A stretch of DNA of 64,000 nucleotides from Monarcha castaneiventris obscurior. Lineage: Eukaryota; Chordata; Aves; Passeriformes; Monarchidae. The stretch spans positions 5,456,001-5,520,000 of the forward strand of contig JAMPIT010000174.1 in assembly GCA_026261815.1 (NCBI GenBank). Direction: 5' to 3'. The notes beneath the pieces are model-generated. The model worked only from the letters and a program-made list of their open reading frames with translations, ran no database searches and was not told the origin of the DNA. The first letter of the stretch is position 1; the number at the start of each line of letters is the position of its first letter. Position numbers and translations under genes: made by a program. Shown here in pieces: positions 38,608 to 51,722 of the stretch.

Positions 38608-41600
38608 GGGGAGTCCACAGCAGCACCCTTCAGATGTGGGACTGGGCTCATCATTTACACCCTTTGGGTTTCAGAAGAGGGTGTGGGGGGGGTGTGGTTT
38701 GAGGTTTTGGGTTGCTTTGCACTTTTTGTTTTTCTTTTACTGGTCAATGAGCAGTTCTTTATGCTGTAATTATGGGGAACAGCTGAATATCTACAGCCTT
38801 GCTCTGCCAAGACAGACATGTATTATAAGTGCTCTCATTCGAGCTTATATGTGCATGGTCTGTGGTGTAATGGGGTCCTGAGCCACATGAGGGACTCCAG
38901 TGAGCTGCTGCAATGTGAATGATAATAGGTACAGCTGATATATAAGGTTCAGAAAATATTTATGCCTTTGAAAGTTCAGGATTTTTGCTGCTCCTGTACA
39001 GAGAATAAATGATCCATGTAAACTTTGTCCTCAGTTTCCCATTAATTTACATTTGCTTATGTTTCTGCTCCATGTAAGTAAAACTGATAAAAAGTCATTA
39101 AAAGATCATGAATATAATATACTGTTGTGGATATCTAAGGTCTAATACTTTTGAATATTGGTGCCAAGGTTTGGCCCCTTTTTTACTGACTGGTTTTGTA
39201 AGGCCAGACTTGAAAACTCTGATTTAGGAAACTCTTCACAGAAAAACTATTAAATTTTCCTTTAAAAAAAAAAACAAACAAAAAACCACAAAACCTACTA
39301 CTAAAGAGCTTCATTCAATGCTCTTTGAAAGACCAAACAGTTACTCAAATGTTGTTTTCACTATATTAAAAGGTAGAGCAACTCCACTATTATTAATTTT
39401 TCATGTGTTGAGTAGAAAGGGATAATCAGAGTGTGCTTCATCCAGGTTGACTGCAATGGCTTTCTAATTAAGTAGATGACTACAGAGCTAATGAGATTCA
39501 AAATTAATTTTTATATATGAATTTGGCCAAACCTGTTTTAAGAACCATGAAAACACGATTGGTCAGAAGCTTTCTTTTGATATCAATCAGACTGCTATTT
39601 TGGAAATAAGCGTTTTATCGCCAGGGTGGCTATTTTGCAATGGCTTTTGCCTCTACCTGGTGGCTGGAAGGTGAATTGCACGATACCCAGTTTTTCCTTG
39701 GTTGCAGGCAGGCAGTTTTTGGATAAGGATATATAGAAATATGAAAAGCACTCTAAACTTTTACCATGTAGGGATTCATCTTTTTTTCCCCATTTCACAG
39801 TCGGGTCAAGAAAGTAACGGAAAGCATTGGTGGTGTGGACATGTGAATAAATAAGATACATTCATCACGGTTAGCATCAACAGTCATGACTCACATATCT
39901 GTAAGATTCCTTTGAAACCATCAACAGACTGGTGTTAACAGATAAGCCAAACACAAAAGATACAGTCAATTCCATTTTCAAAAGGCATTGGGGAAATCCT
40001 TCAACAGCAGTTTGTAAAATAGCTGCCATAGATTAAGAGAGAGTAAGAGAGAGTTTTCATGTGAGCAAGCAATTGCCAAAACCCAGCAATACACCAGCAT
40101 TATTCACAGAGAAGGGGAGCCCCAGCTGGAGTCCTACACTGACATATGCTGCGGCTCCTCTGAGCAACCAGTTTCTATAAAATCTGCAAACAAAGGTGAA
40201 TAAAAGCCCTTCTGGGATATTGGGTAAAGTCAGTCAACTATATGCAGCTGTCCAAAATAATGACAAAAGTTACTTCAGCAGTTGCAGAAGAGTTTCAGAA
40301 TACACAGAAAATGGACAATAAAATGGCAGGTGAAATTGCAGATAAAAGATAGAGGAGTTTAAGTCAAACCCGTTAGCAAACCCAATTGTAGCTTCCAAGA
40401 TGCAGAGATAGAACCTGAACAAGCAAATCAAAACAAGATGCACAGCTCTGGGTCCCCATTTCAAGGCAAATATAAATGTGAAAATCAGTTACAGAAAAAA
40501 ACTGTAGCCATTAGCCTTGAAAATAAATAACTGGGCAGGGAGACAATAAATAACTGTGCATGAAGTCTTGAGCAGGATGAAGGAATGGAGCAGAGAGCAT
40601 TGTCTGAGGGGTGTTTGCAACCCCGAGCAGGTGGCAAATGCTACAGGGAAGGAAGGGGAGGGTTTCTCATACAATGCGTGCTGAACAGCAGTTTGTGGGA
40701 GGATGCCAAAGTTTGCACAGTTCAGAAAGCAGTCAGCTAAATTCCTGGAAGAAAAATTCATTTGGCATTATTAAAAATGAAGGTGTTACTTCTGGTAAGG
40801 AAGTCTTTGAACCACAAAGAGTTGCAGTCTGCAAGCATTTCCGTGAAGCACCAGCACCTTCTTGTTGTCTCCTTTTGCTCTTCCTGCAGGACCTGTCACT
40901 GCCAGAGACAGGGTAACAAGCCAGCAAGCTCTTTGGTCTGCTTATTCTAGATTTTTTGGGTATCATTTACATCCAGTACATTCCACATTTGAGGAAAACC
41001 ACCAAAGGCTACTAATCATTTGCTGGAACACATCTCATCTCCCACCAGATGACATTTCAAACCTCAGCAGGAGTTATCTACAGTGTCTATAGCAGGAATG
41101 GAGACAGCTAGCCAGAAAAGTCTCAACTAAATGTGAAAGAGGGCTAAAATCCTTTCTATTACTAAGTCCACAGTGTACAACAAGTGCAACACCGAGAACC
41201 TGCAACAAATTCCCATATTATGTGTAGTTAAGGAGTCTGTGTATCACCTTAAATCTGGCATATTCTTGAGAGCTTGATTTTGCAAAGGCAGTAAAGTTCA
41301 TTTAATTTGGTCTCTGCGTGTTTTTGTGTGAATAATTAGTAGGAATAATTTTTTAAATCAGCAAGATTTTACATTTGTACATTTTTTGTATTTTGGGATA
41401 ATTTTCCTTTATCAGACCCAGTGTGGCTCAAGCTGCTCTCTTCCTATGAGTGTAGGCAAAGCCTGCCCCTCACATAGTAAAGACCCATTGGAAGATCCTA
41501 TCTGCCTGCACCTTTCAGTCAGATTGTGTCTCAGGGCAGCCAGTGTTCCCACAGCACTGAACATGGTCCATGGTGAGCACTTGTGCTTGGCAGGCTCAGC

Positions 41601-42065
41601 CCAAGAGGTGCTGAGTACCCCTTGCCATGGCCTCCCCACCTGTGGGCATGGTCTTCACTGCACAGCCAGCCTCAGGCAACACCAAGAGGAAGAAGACAGG
41701 TCTATGTGGCTTTCAGATAAGCCAAAGGCACCAGCTAACCTCTTGCAATGACACTGCCAGTTGTAGTAATACTGAGGCAATGCAACCCAAGCAAAGGAAC
41801 TGGGCTCGGACCTGCCAGCAGACATCATGTCAGCTGTGGCTATCACATCACAGCATGTCTCAGTTAGCAAAACTGCCAGTGGATAATAGGACAATCTAAA
41901 TGAACACCGCCAGTGAGGGCTGCCAGGAAGGTCCACCCAGCACTCCATGTGTTTGATGTGCCATCTGCTTCTGATCGACCCCTGCAGTCCTGCAAGCTCG
42001 TGCCCCAAAGCAGTTCCACTTGCTGGGAGTGAGACTCCAAGGCAGAGGGAAAACCACAGAAAAAT
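38608..42065. other. Intergenic DNA, nothing recognised
   Basis: AT-rich sequence without recognisable genes. An A-rich run at 39263-39290 is the only simple repeat of note. Confidence 0.4.
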
Positions 42066-42069
42066 GCTT

Positions 42070-42527
42070 GATTAGGTCTCGCTTCTGGCGCTGGGGTTGC
42101 CTCAGGAGCGCGGTCTCCCGCACACAGGCGTCAGCGAGCTGCCTGCAGTGTCCCTCCCTGCTCACGGCCACCGGGGCTCGGGCTGTGCTGGGAACAGAGC
42201 AGGCTCGCTGCCCACAGACCCCAAAGCCCCGGGAGTAAAGGAGGCGAGAGAGGGTTTGTGTATGAATTCCGCAGGCTTACTCCTCAGAGGGAGAGGGACA
42301 GGGACAGGGACAGAGAACCAACCAACCAGGGTTCGTACAATAGCTTTTATATTGGAATAAGTTGGGGAGGAGCAAGGGGTAACAACCAATAGGCTCATAA
42401 TATAACAATACGTGACAAGCATAACAATAAATCATTTTAGAGCATAGGAGGGAATATAACAAAGCAACCAATGAGAAAATGACCTGGGGAGAACTTTTTA
42501 GATAGAAAGGAGTGGCTTATACTACAG
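42070..42527 (-). mobile_element. Probable solo LTR (ERV-type), minus orientation
   Basis: Read on the minus strand from about 42527: TGTAGTATAAGCC, two CCAAT-like boxes in inverted context (near 42470 and 42387), a TATA box ATATAAAAGC near 42340, a CCCTGT repeat near 42300, then a GC-rich downstream part ending around 42070. This is the order of U3 promoter signals followed by R/U5 in avian retroviral LTRs. The sharp change from AT-rich U3 to GC-rich downstream sequence within 450 bases also fits. No viral genes are attached. Ends are approximate and no target-site duplication was identified. A small CpG-rich promoter of a non-coding RNA is the alternative. Confidence 0.4.
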
Positions 42528-43103
42528 TGCCACCCTCGGACGTCCCCTTGAACTCCGAGTCACTTGCCCATTGGAGGGCGAGGATCCGATGGACATCTGC
42601 CTGCCATAGCCCACTAGTGGGCTGAGCCGCTGCAGCAATTAGGAGCCGTGTCTCTTGGAACACCCTGCCATCACCTCTGCACATCCAAAGGAAGCCTCTG
42701 CACCTGGGTGATGAAGTGCAGTGACAGGGCTGATGCTGGGCAGCTCTTCCAGCACTTCCAGGTTTCACTGGCTTGGAGTTACAGGAGGATGGGATGTCTT
42801 GGCACAGGTTGACTACAACCCATGACAACCATCCTGAGAAGTTCAGCACCAGGTAGGAAGCCTGCCAAACTGTGAGATTATTGTGACTTTCCACTTTGCA
42901 ACCACTTTCTACTGCAGCATTATATCTCAGTAAATCTGAAGAGAGATTGGTTTCAGGTGGGACTAGAAGAAAGAGAACACTAGCTGGTGCTCCCTCCTGG
43001 CAGTCCCATCCCTCTCTTCTGTCCTGCCTCAGTAATTTGCCTCCCTCTATCTTCCTTGCCCTGTTTTATCCTGCTCTTTTTCCACTGTTTGCTGTCCTGT
43101 TTT

Positions 43104-43735
43104 GAACTACAAAATAGTTGAAGTTGGAAAGGACCTCTGGAAGTATCTGGTCCAATCCTCTGCCCAAAAAAGGTCCCCTACAGCTGGTTGGCCAGGCCCA
43201 TGATCAGATGGCCTTTGAGTATCTCCAAGGGCAGAGCCTCCACAAGATGGAGACTCCTGGGCAGCCTGTACCAGTACTCAGTCACCCTTTCAGTGAGAAG
43301 GTGCTTCCTTGATGTTCAGAGGGAACCTCCTGTGTTTCAGTTTGTGCCCCTCGTCTCTGGTTCTGTCACTGGGCACTGCTGAGAAGAGCCCAGCTCCATC
43401 CTCTGTGCTCTCTTCCTTCAGGTGTCTGTATACGCTGCTGAGATCCCCCTGAGCCTTCTCTTCTCCAGGCTGAACAGTCCTAACTCCTTCAGCCTTTCCT
43501 CACTGGAGGGGTGCTCCAGCCCTTTCATCGTCTCCATGGCTCCTCAGTGGGCTGTCTCCAGTATGTCCATGTCTCTCCTGTATGGGGGAGAGCAGAACTG
43601 GACCCCCCACTCCAGTGTAGGCTCTCCAAAGCTGAGCAGAGGGGCAGGACCCCCTCCATCCTCCTGGCAAAACTTTGCCTAGTGCAGCCTGGGAGAACAC
43701 CAATAGCTCACGTTGCACTCCACTGCACAGGACCA
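43104..43735 (-). repeat. CR1 LINE, 3' fragment (about 630 bp)
   Basis: The longest CR1 copy in the window, in the minus orientation. On the plus strand it begins with 'gttgaagttggaaaggacct' and runs through 'ttgagtatctccaagggcag', 'ggcagcctgtaccagtactc', 'tcttctccaggctgaacagt' and 'ggggtgctccagccctttca', all reverse complements of the conserved 3' region. It extends further 5' than the copy at 3.3 kb. Stops and indels are present, so it is inactive. Confidence 0.92.
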
Positions 43736-44720
43736 GGAGAACCACTCTGCAGAGCTCACCTGAGAAGAGATGTCACTGAATGAACTCTAACAGCCACCAA
43801 GTTCCTAACAATGGATCAGCAAGGCCAACCACTTCTGTATTTTAGAAAAATGCTGCCTTGAGACTGAGCAAACCATCTGATCAAAAACTACAGTGTATGA
43901 AAAAGGCAAGGCCTTTCCAAGAGAGCCTTGCCTCAATCCATGCAATAGATTGAGGTCACGGATTAGGACAGGAAGCAATCTTGGTTGTAAAACAGTAAAA
44001 CACAAATACAGGGCAATATGCCTTCAGCAACCGAAATATTCACACATCTCTGGCACCTGCAGGGTTTATACAGCATGCAGTTGGGTGAGAAAGCAAAGAA
44101 AGGATATGAGAATACCCTCTTCCAAACAAGGCCAAAGGCTTCCCTTCATCCCCTTTCCCAAGGAGCAAACCATTGGCACCCAGTGATACCCACCCATGAG
44201 AAGTCCAGCATCCCAGCACTCCATCACTGTGCCCCATGACTGCCCCAGGGCTCTTGCCTGTCCCAGTCTGTGCTGACAGCATGCTCTGTTGGTTGAAATT
44301 TTCAGAATAAGACAATTTTGACAACCTTTTTCATCTGTGACAGTGGCAGCTGCAGGAATACTTTTAGTTCCAAGTCTCTCAGCCTCCTCATAGTTCAGAA
44401 AATATTTCGTTTTTTTCACTGTGGGTGGAAATGAAGATCAGCACTTTCTAATGTTAGAGCAATGCTCTCTGGATGAGTAGCAAAGAGTCCCAGTGTTTCA
44501 CCCACAGTCTGCAAAACCCAAGGGCACCCTGCATTTCTCTGGCATGACATGGCAGAAGGTGCAACTATCTGTAGAGGCAGCACCTAGGGGTGATGCTGCA
44601 CATTCCAGTAGGAACGGTTAGAGATATTCCCAGACAATTTTTTTCACCTGAAAATGTGTTTTGGGCCCCTGAGGACAACGAAATCATCAAAATTACATTT
44701 ATAGCTGAAGGTCAGGTCAG

Positions 44721-44815
44721 GAACCATAGAATTATCAAGGTTGAAAGAGGCCTTTTAAATCATCAAGTCAAACCACCAGCCCAGTACTACCACTGTAACC
44801 CCTAAACCGCTAAGG
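44721..44815 (-). repeat. CR1 LINE tail fragment
   Basis: About 95 bases beginning 'gaaccatagaattatcaagg' and continuing 'ttgaaagaggccttttaaat' and 'catcaagtcaaaccaccagc'. This matches the reverse complement of a CR1 subfamily 3' end, and is a different subtype from the 43.1 kb copy. Confidence 0.75.
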
Positions 44816-47800
44816 AGAAGCTTGCAGGGTGGGCACAGTGCTGCTTTGGCTCTGCAGAGCCCTGTGAAACCATTGATGTGGCATGAATGATGGTGGGATT
44901 TGACACCAAAGCTGCTCTGTGGAAACATCTTGTGTGACTCTGGTTTCTTTGAGGGCTGAGACCCATGTCTGTGGGTACAGGGAAAATCAGCCTGGCAGCA
45001 CCGGTGGAGTTGGAGCACATGCCTGACAGCCTAATGAGCTTCCCATTCCCCCAGCCTGTGTAACCAGGGATTATTTTTGTCCTTTTTCCTGACTACAGTG
45101 TTCAGGCTAGAATATCTGAAGATAAGGGTGTTTTGGGGCATGCCAGATAGAACAGGAGATGACCCCTGGCTGTAAGTGAGCAGGAAAGAGGGTCTCTTGT
45201 ATCCACATGGCATATGCTCCCACAGCCACTGCAGGGCTGCCAGTGAGGCTGCTGTGTGCTGAGGGGCTCCAGTCGCTGCAAATAGGCTTCACCAATTTTA
45301 CTTAAAAAGCAGAATTTGGACTGCTTCCCAGATTATAATTACCTGTATATAAATACAATGATAATTACACTACCTAAGAGAGACCTCAGAGCGCAAAACT
45401 GACAAGTGATGACAACTAAATTCATTAAGAGTGCAAAGGCTCTTCCTCTCCTTTATGAAACAACACTGAGTGATCTCTGAAGAAATACAGCAACCAGACA
45501 CGCAGTCTGTTAATAAGTGGTGAGCCTGGTGAAAGCTGCTGGAGAGGCAGGACAATGAATTGTGGTGCCCAGAGGCTGGCAGAGCAGCAGAAAATAGAAC
45601 ATCTAAGATACTGGATTTTGAAAATGCAATGTGTTTCATACATTTGGAGTGAAACTTGTTTAGGCTGGGAAATAAATCAGGGCAGGGGCCACTTTTTGTC
45701 ACAGAGGAGAGCAGGCATGGCTTTCTCCCAGAGAACAGCTCTTTTACCTTTCCCAACACATTCAGGGTAACTCCATCCAAATTTCTCATGGGGCATAGTC
45801 CCAAAGGTTGCGCTGAGCCCAGCCTGGCGTGGGCTGACCAAGGAAGTGAGCTGGCACAGGCAAAGCTCAGTCTGGTAGCTCAACAGCAGTGCAATGCACA
45901 CCACCCAGACCTGATCCCTCTGGATGTCTGCAGCAGGACATGGTGTCTCTGTGAACCCGTCCCAGAGCCAGAGAGAGCCTAAACTGAGGCCCAGCACAGT
46001 CTCAGTTAGGCTTTTTCAAGTGATATGGTATACTGGTGTTTCAAACACTTTCTATTTTTCCACATTTAGAGTTGCCAAGCCTCAGGGATGCTGACAAACA
46101 CCCAGAATGTTACAAAATGGATCTATGAGAAAAAAATTACTATTCCTAGGACTCTTGGGAAAAGATGAAAAGATGTTATGGTGCAGGGTGTGCTTCCAGT
46201 CCAGGACTAGAAACCAAGACTCTGTCTTTCCATTGAATTCTAGGTATGAAATAAAACTAAGAAAGAGGGAGAAATAACAATAGTCATAATATCTCACATG
46301 CAAAACCTACAGTGATTGAGAGAGGTGCTGGATGCCTACTTCACCTTCTCTTGCTGAAACAGCCACAAAGCCATAAACCCCACCATTATCAGAGTAACCT
46401 CTTACACTGACTGCATATTCTCACATTAAGCATTTCAGCTAATATTTTTATTTTTCCAACAGGGCAACTAATCCCCTGCCTGCAAGTGTTTCATTAGAGC
46501 CACGTGTTTCCTCCCCTAAGAGTCTGAAACACCTTGTCTTTGAATGTAATTGAACTGGAAAAGGAACAGGTTAGACCAAAGTCACACTGTCCTTGCTTTC
46601 ACTCTACCTGCATGCCCATCCACCAGAAAATCTTTGAATGTTCTTTGATAAGTAGTTGAAAGAATTTTCCTCAGTACTTTTCTTCTGCTAATGTAGCTGT
46701 GTCCAAGGAGCCCATGGCAAGCTCATGAAAAACAGGCTACGAGGTCCTACTGCCAGGAAGGAGCTGAGCAGAAAGATGGCTGGGTGTGTAGATGTTGCAA
46801 AAACAGCCAGGACTGTTTAATCTAATTACATGAAATCTAACCAGCTTCTGGAGAAGAATTTCTTGGTGCTGAGCAAGTGGCCAATATAATAGCAGATGAT
46901 ACCTGGTGCTGATAAAGACAAAATAATAGAAATTGGAGAAAAAAGCCTAATCCTATCTCTATGCAAACCATAAAAAGTTCAGAAAATGCTAGCTCACGCC
47001 AGCAAAAAAAATACTTCGGAGGCATTAAAATGCCTAGAAAACAATATTTCAATATGAAATGGGTGTCTAAATCATACAGAGAGCTGAAAGAAATACTAGG
47101 GGAGAAATTGGAGCAGTGTGGATTCTAACATCATGTCACAAATACCCGTGTGTAGTTACTGAGGAGCAGCTACTGATGATGGTACAAGAACAATATCCCA
47201 TATTCCCATGTAAACGCAAAGCATGCCTAACCCATGAGCATGCAGAGCAGTCCTGCAGACTTCTCCACAGCCAGAAGCCTCTCTATCAGTGCTTGAACTC
47301 TGCTACTTAATCTGCCCGTCTTCTGTGTCATCTCCTTGCACCTCATGGTTCTTGTACCACCGTCAGTAACTGCTCCCTTGTGACCACATCAGGGTGTTTG
47401 TAATGTGTCGATAGACTCAGCTCACTCCAGTCCCAAACCCATCACTCAGTCAAACAAGAATGTCTACCAAGATAGTGTCTCCCTCTTGCACTCAGTTCTT
47501 GTTTATTAGTCCCCTAATCCCCTGATTTAACAGCAAGAGCCGGCAAAGCAAGGAAACTTGTCCTACTGCACCTTTATTTTGATGAGCTGACAGCAAACTT
47601 GCAGCAAACTCTTGGACAAATCCACAAGAGCTGATTTTTTCATCTGTTTGTACATCATAAGGTGAGACCCTGTGAGAGGGAAAGGGCAAATCCTGCAAAA
47701 CAAACAGCAGAAGGTAATTTCCAAGGGTTTGTTTTTCATTCAGTACCTCTGTTAATGTATTGGAGAGATATGCAAAGTACAGAAAAACACATCAATCTGT

Positions 47801-49700
47801 GGAGCTGGTCTCCTCTGCTTACTTGAACTGGATAATTAGTCTCACATTTTATTTGCTTGTTTGTTACAGTATGTGTTACAGAGCTTGTTATTATGTAGAA
47901 GCACATTTCTGATGCATTAATCTCTATATCACTTCCTTCATAAATAACAATCAAGCCTTATTCAGCTTTTATTTGCTCTTGGCCACCGTGCAATTTTTGA
48001 ACATGAAATTTGCTCTTCTATTGGTTTATTTGTCTATTTGCATGTTGTAACTAGTGGAGCCTTTAGCTAAAGTGAGGAGGGAAAAAAATACCCAAACCAA
48101 TTTAGAGTGAGGAAATTCACAGGCAGTGTTTGAGTAGGGTGGAGCTGAGCTCCTTAGGGTAAATTATAAATGGATGGTATGAAGTCTAAAGACATAAACA
48201 AGTTCCAACACCGAATTGCTGCTGTATCCACAGAGGATTTAAAAAGAAGCAACAGTATGATTTGCTGTAACAGACTCCAAGAGAGCTCTAAATTGTTTCT
48301 ACTCTTTCTGAAAAGAAAAGCTACATACAGCCAAGAAGCCTTAAACATAACTCCTGCAATAAGGATCCCAGCATTTTGAAATCCATTCTTGGCTTTAAGA
48401 ATAATGAATGTTAGCAATAAAAGTATTTTCTGGAATGCTTCCAAACCTGTGTGGTTCCTGCAATAGGTGAAGGATCAAATTTCACCTTATGGAGATTGAA
48501 CTAATTCTTCTATCCCTAAAATAAACTCAGATCCAATGTGGAAATATAAATTACTTCTGCTCATTTGACCATTCTTGGGCTGGACGTGGAACAGATTCGC
48601 AAGGGGACTGGAAGTCCAAATGTCTCTTCACAGAGCAGTTTCTCATGCTTTCTTTCTGTAGTGATTGGAGAAATCGCCTAAAGTCCTGGGTTTATCCAAC
48701 TTAAATTCACCATAATGATCATCTCCTCAGACTAGTTTGCACACTGTAGCAGGATGAGGTCTCCTGGAGGAACTCTGAGCAGACAGAGATCCTCTCTGTG
48801 GTGCCTGATCCCAGAAAGCCAGGGGTGACTCTGCCAGCGACAGACCAGGGCTTCCACCTGCCTCCTGCCATGGGCAGGGGAAAGCTTCAAAATTTAGGAA
48901 TTCCTCTTAATTTTCCCCTTTCATTTTTTATTAGGCTTTGTCTGGGGTCGCAGAAGACAGCTTTCTGCTGATGTGCAGTCCCAGACAATGAAGACACCCA
49001 AACTTGAGGGTAGGATTTAACAGCAACCAGCACAGGTAGTCTGAAAACTAGCAAGTTATTTGTTATTTGGTTTTGGTTGTTTTGGTTTTTTTCATGTCTA
49101 CTATGTTGTCAGTTTATTTAAAATAATGGGTAATAAATACTGTTCCGCTCCAAAACCTAGTATTATTCACTTCTAATGTGTAGCACAAAACATCCAATTT
49201 CTTTCCAGGTGCTGGAAAATTGTACAGTTGTGGAATAAATTGTGGTTCAAGGCTGCTTTATTACTACCTGTTGTGGTTTCTCATATTATTTTCTCAAAGT
49301 GTTACTTTAGCAGGAAGAGATCACTGGTGCACTTGTGAAGTAAATAAATGTAAAGAAAATAAATGATACATGTACCAATTTATGTTAACACTATGTATAT
49401 AGAGGTCCTGTACAAGATATAGATTGTGTTGCATAGATGCCTAAATTTGAGGATAACTTTTCTTCTTCCCCCAAGCAAGAGTTTAGAAGCTAAAGCCACT
49501 GGTTTGGAGGGGTGGGGGACACACCGCTTATCACTTTTTTGCAATATATTTCACAAATCCAATGACAAAAATATTTTCAGCACTCTTGTTCTTTAACAAA
49601 AAAAAAAAAAAGTGAACTATTTTAATACAGCATTACTGAATGTAAATTTTTAAGTCCTTCCTCAAAGTACTGGTGGGCTGAGACAAGAAAAGCTCCATCT
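44816..49700. other. Intergenic DNA, nothing recognised
   Basis: AT-rich sequence with only short, domain-free open frames. No large repeat was identified. Confidence 0.4.
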
Positions 49701-49887
49701 CCTTCTATAGAACCACCTCTTCCACAGGGATGGGTGTTACACTGAATCACTTTATTTCCAACCTTCTATAGAACCACCTCTTCCACAGGGATGGGTGTTA
49801 CACTGAATCACTTTATTTCCAACCTTCTATAGAACCACCTCTTCCACAGGGATGGGTGTTACACTGAATCACTTTATTTCCAACCTT
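49701..49887 (+). repeat. Three perfect tandem copies of a 61-bp unit
   Basis: Copies start at 49701, 49762 and 49823, each beginning CCTTCTATAGAACC and ending TTTATTTCCAA, with a four-base fragment of a fourth from 49884. The three copies look identical base for base. Perfect identity implies recent expansion or ongoing homogenisation, or a duplication introduced in assembly. The unit contains no obvious promoter or CR1 sequence. Confidence 0.95.
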
Positions 49888-50039
49888 AAAAATACTACTG
49901 GATCGAGATGCAGGCAGCCCCAGCTCTGCAGGAGCCTTCCTCTGGGCTACAGAGCTGACAGCAGAGCCCCAGATAGGGAATGATTCTTGATCTCTCCCTC
50001 GGTCTTGTAAACGTCATGTTTTAGGAAAATCCCTTACAG

Positions 50040-50180
50040 TTTGACTGCTTTTTTTGGGTTTTTGTTGGTTTGGTTTGGTTTGGGTTTTTTTTTTTTTAGG
50101 TTTGGTTTTTTTTTTTTTTTTTTTTTAATAAGCTGAGCACTGAATGAAGCTGGGTAACAATTCCTTTTTTTTTTTTTTTA
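50040..50180 (+). repeat. T-rich/GGTTT simple-repeat region
   Basis: A 140-base stretch of T homopolymers (longest around 50107-50127 and 50164-50180) with interspersed GGTTT units. No retrotransposon body is recognisable beside it. Confidence 0.8.
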
Positions 50181-51587
50181 ATCTTCTCAGTTTTGTTTTA
50201 AATTCACTTTGGAAAGAAACTTGAAATATTTCACTCCTAGACAAGTTGAAACAGAGGGTTTTTTTAGCTGTGAAATGAACATGTCATCAATTGGTACTAA
50301 GGAAACAAAGGGTCAAGGAAAACCTCACCCACTTGCATTTTTTATGGACGTCGCTCATCATGGTGATGTCAGTGTGATTTCTTCTATACGAAAAGCACAG
50401 CTTATAAAAGAAAATCTTCAGAATCAGACACAAAGTACCTGGTGTTCTTTGAAGGATCAGCCTTCATTAAAAGCTTGCCAGCTAAAACAAGAGAAACATG
50501 TAACTCTGTTTTTGTTCCTGACCTTGAGTTTCCTTCACCAAATCTTCTGTTTCACTGTTGCCTTCTCTGGCCCTTCTGGACCCACAGAAGCAGCCACAGT
50601 AAAAGAGCCCCTCAGTCCTGACCTCTGATCTAACAGCGACCCCTGTCTCCTCACAGAGCAATTTGGGAACAGGCATGATGAGTCGTTTCACGACTGAAAA
50701 GTCATTTGAGTTGCCACCGTGTTGAACTAGCCATTCATTTTGCTAGAGCAAGGAGTCAGTCTTCAAAACTGTATTCACCATTTTGCATTTGAAATCTATT
50801 TTAATGGCAAAATAATATGACAAACCGTGTAATGCATACAAGAAACAATAAGGAAAATACATTTAATTAGAAAACAGTGAAACATCACATCAACAAAAAA
50901 AGGTAACTGGAAATAGAAGGCAGGTTATACAAACCGGGAAAAGATGGAGGATTTTGTGTAATCATGCACAAAATATTTGCGTAATCATACACAAAATTGG
51001 TTTATACAGAAGATATTACAGTATCTTCCCAACTCACAGTTGCCTCTTATTGCAATAAAGCGCAAAGAAAAAACTTTAAACTGTCTTTTCTTACAAATCT
51101 ATTTTTTCTTGGAACATGCACTTGGGTCTCGTTCTTGAAAAGCCAAAAAAGAGATTATTTTATAACAAGAGATTATTTTTCAAATTGTGGGCATTAAGCA
51201 TAGCAGCAAGAAAATGTAAAGTGAAGCGAGAAAATTATGGACTTAAACTAAAGTTTCCTTATGCAAATCCCAAGTTAATACTGATTAACCCAGCAACCAA
51301 GTGAGTTGCTTTGTTTCTGGAGTATAAAGCAGCTCTCTACATCCGCTCAAACTTGATAAATGAATGGAATGTTATATTTAAGTTGTTTAACTTCTCATGA
51401 GCCATCATTTTCATCAGAGGATATGCAAAGCCAAGTAAGCCTCTAAATTCCGTTTTTAAAAATCTCTAGTTGAGTAAAGCTGAATCAGCAAAACATCTTC
51501 CAAAACCCCAATTTATAAAGCTCTTTTTCCTCCTGACAGGCATACTGGCAATTATCCAGGTGGTTGGTTTTTCGATTTTCTGGCTCT

Positions 51588-51722
51588 CTTTTCTTTTCTT
51601 TTCTTTTCTTTTCTTTTCTTTTCTTTTCTTTTCTTTTCTTTTCTTTTCTTTTCTTTTCTTTTCTTTTCTTTTCTTTTCTTTTCTTTTCTTTTCTTTTCTT
51701 TTCTTTTCTTTTCTTTTTTTTT
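51588..51722 (+). repeat. Long TTTTC pentanucleotide microsatellite
   Basis: About 25 near-perfect copies of TTTTC (AAAAG on the other strand) ending in a T run, then T/C-rich decay to about 51750. Open frames across it on both strands encode only repeated KEKKR-type or SFLFF-type peptides and are not genes. It lies about 1.7 kb upstream of the CELSR1 start codon. Copy number is probably polymorphic. Confidence 0.97.

Noticed and set aside
38138..38881. Open frames with repeated HPTSHIP or GCGMWDV peptides on both strands
   Set aside because: They are produced by the 7-bp minisatellite, which reads open in all phases.
43422..43783. Open frames near 43.5 kb considered as CR1 reverse-transcriptase remnants
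   Set aside because: This is the 3' part of CR1, mostly untranslated in the element, and no reverse-transcriptase motif is visible.
49701..49887. CRISPR-like array
   Set aside because: The copies are directly adjacent with no spacers, and the genome is vertebrate.
50209..50628. 139-codon plus-strand open frame
   Set aside because: It starts with a non-ATG codon next to a T-rich repeat and has no recognisable domain.
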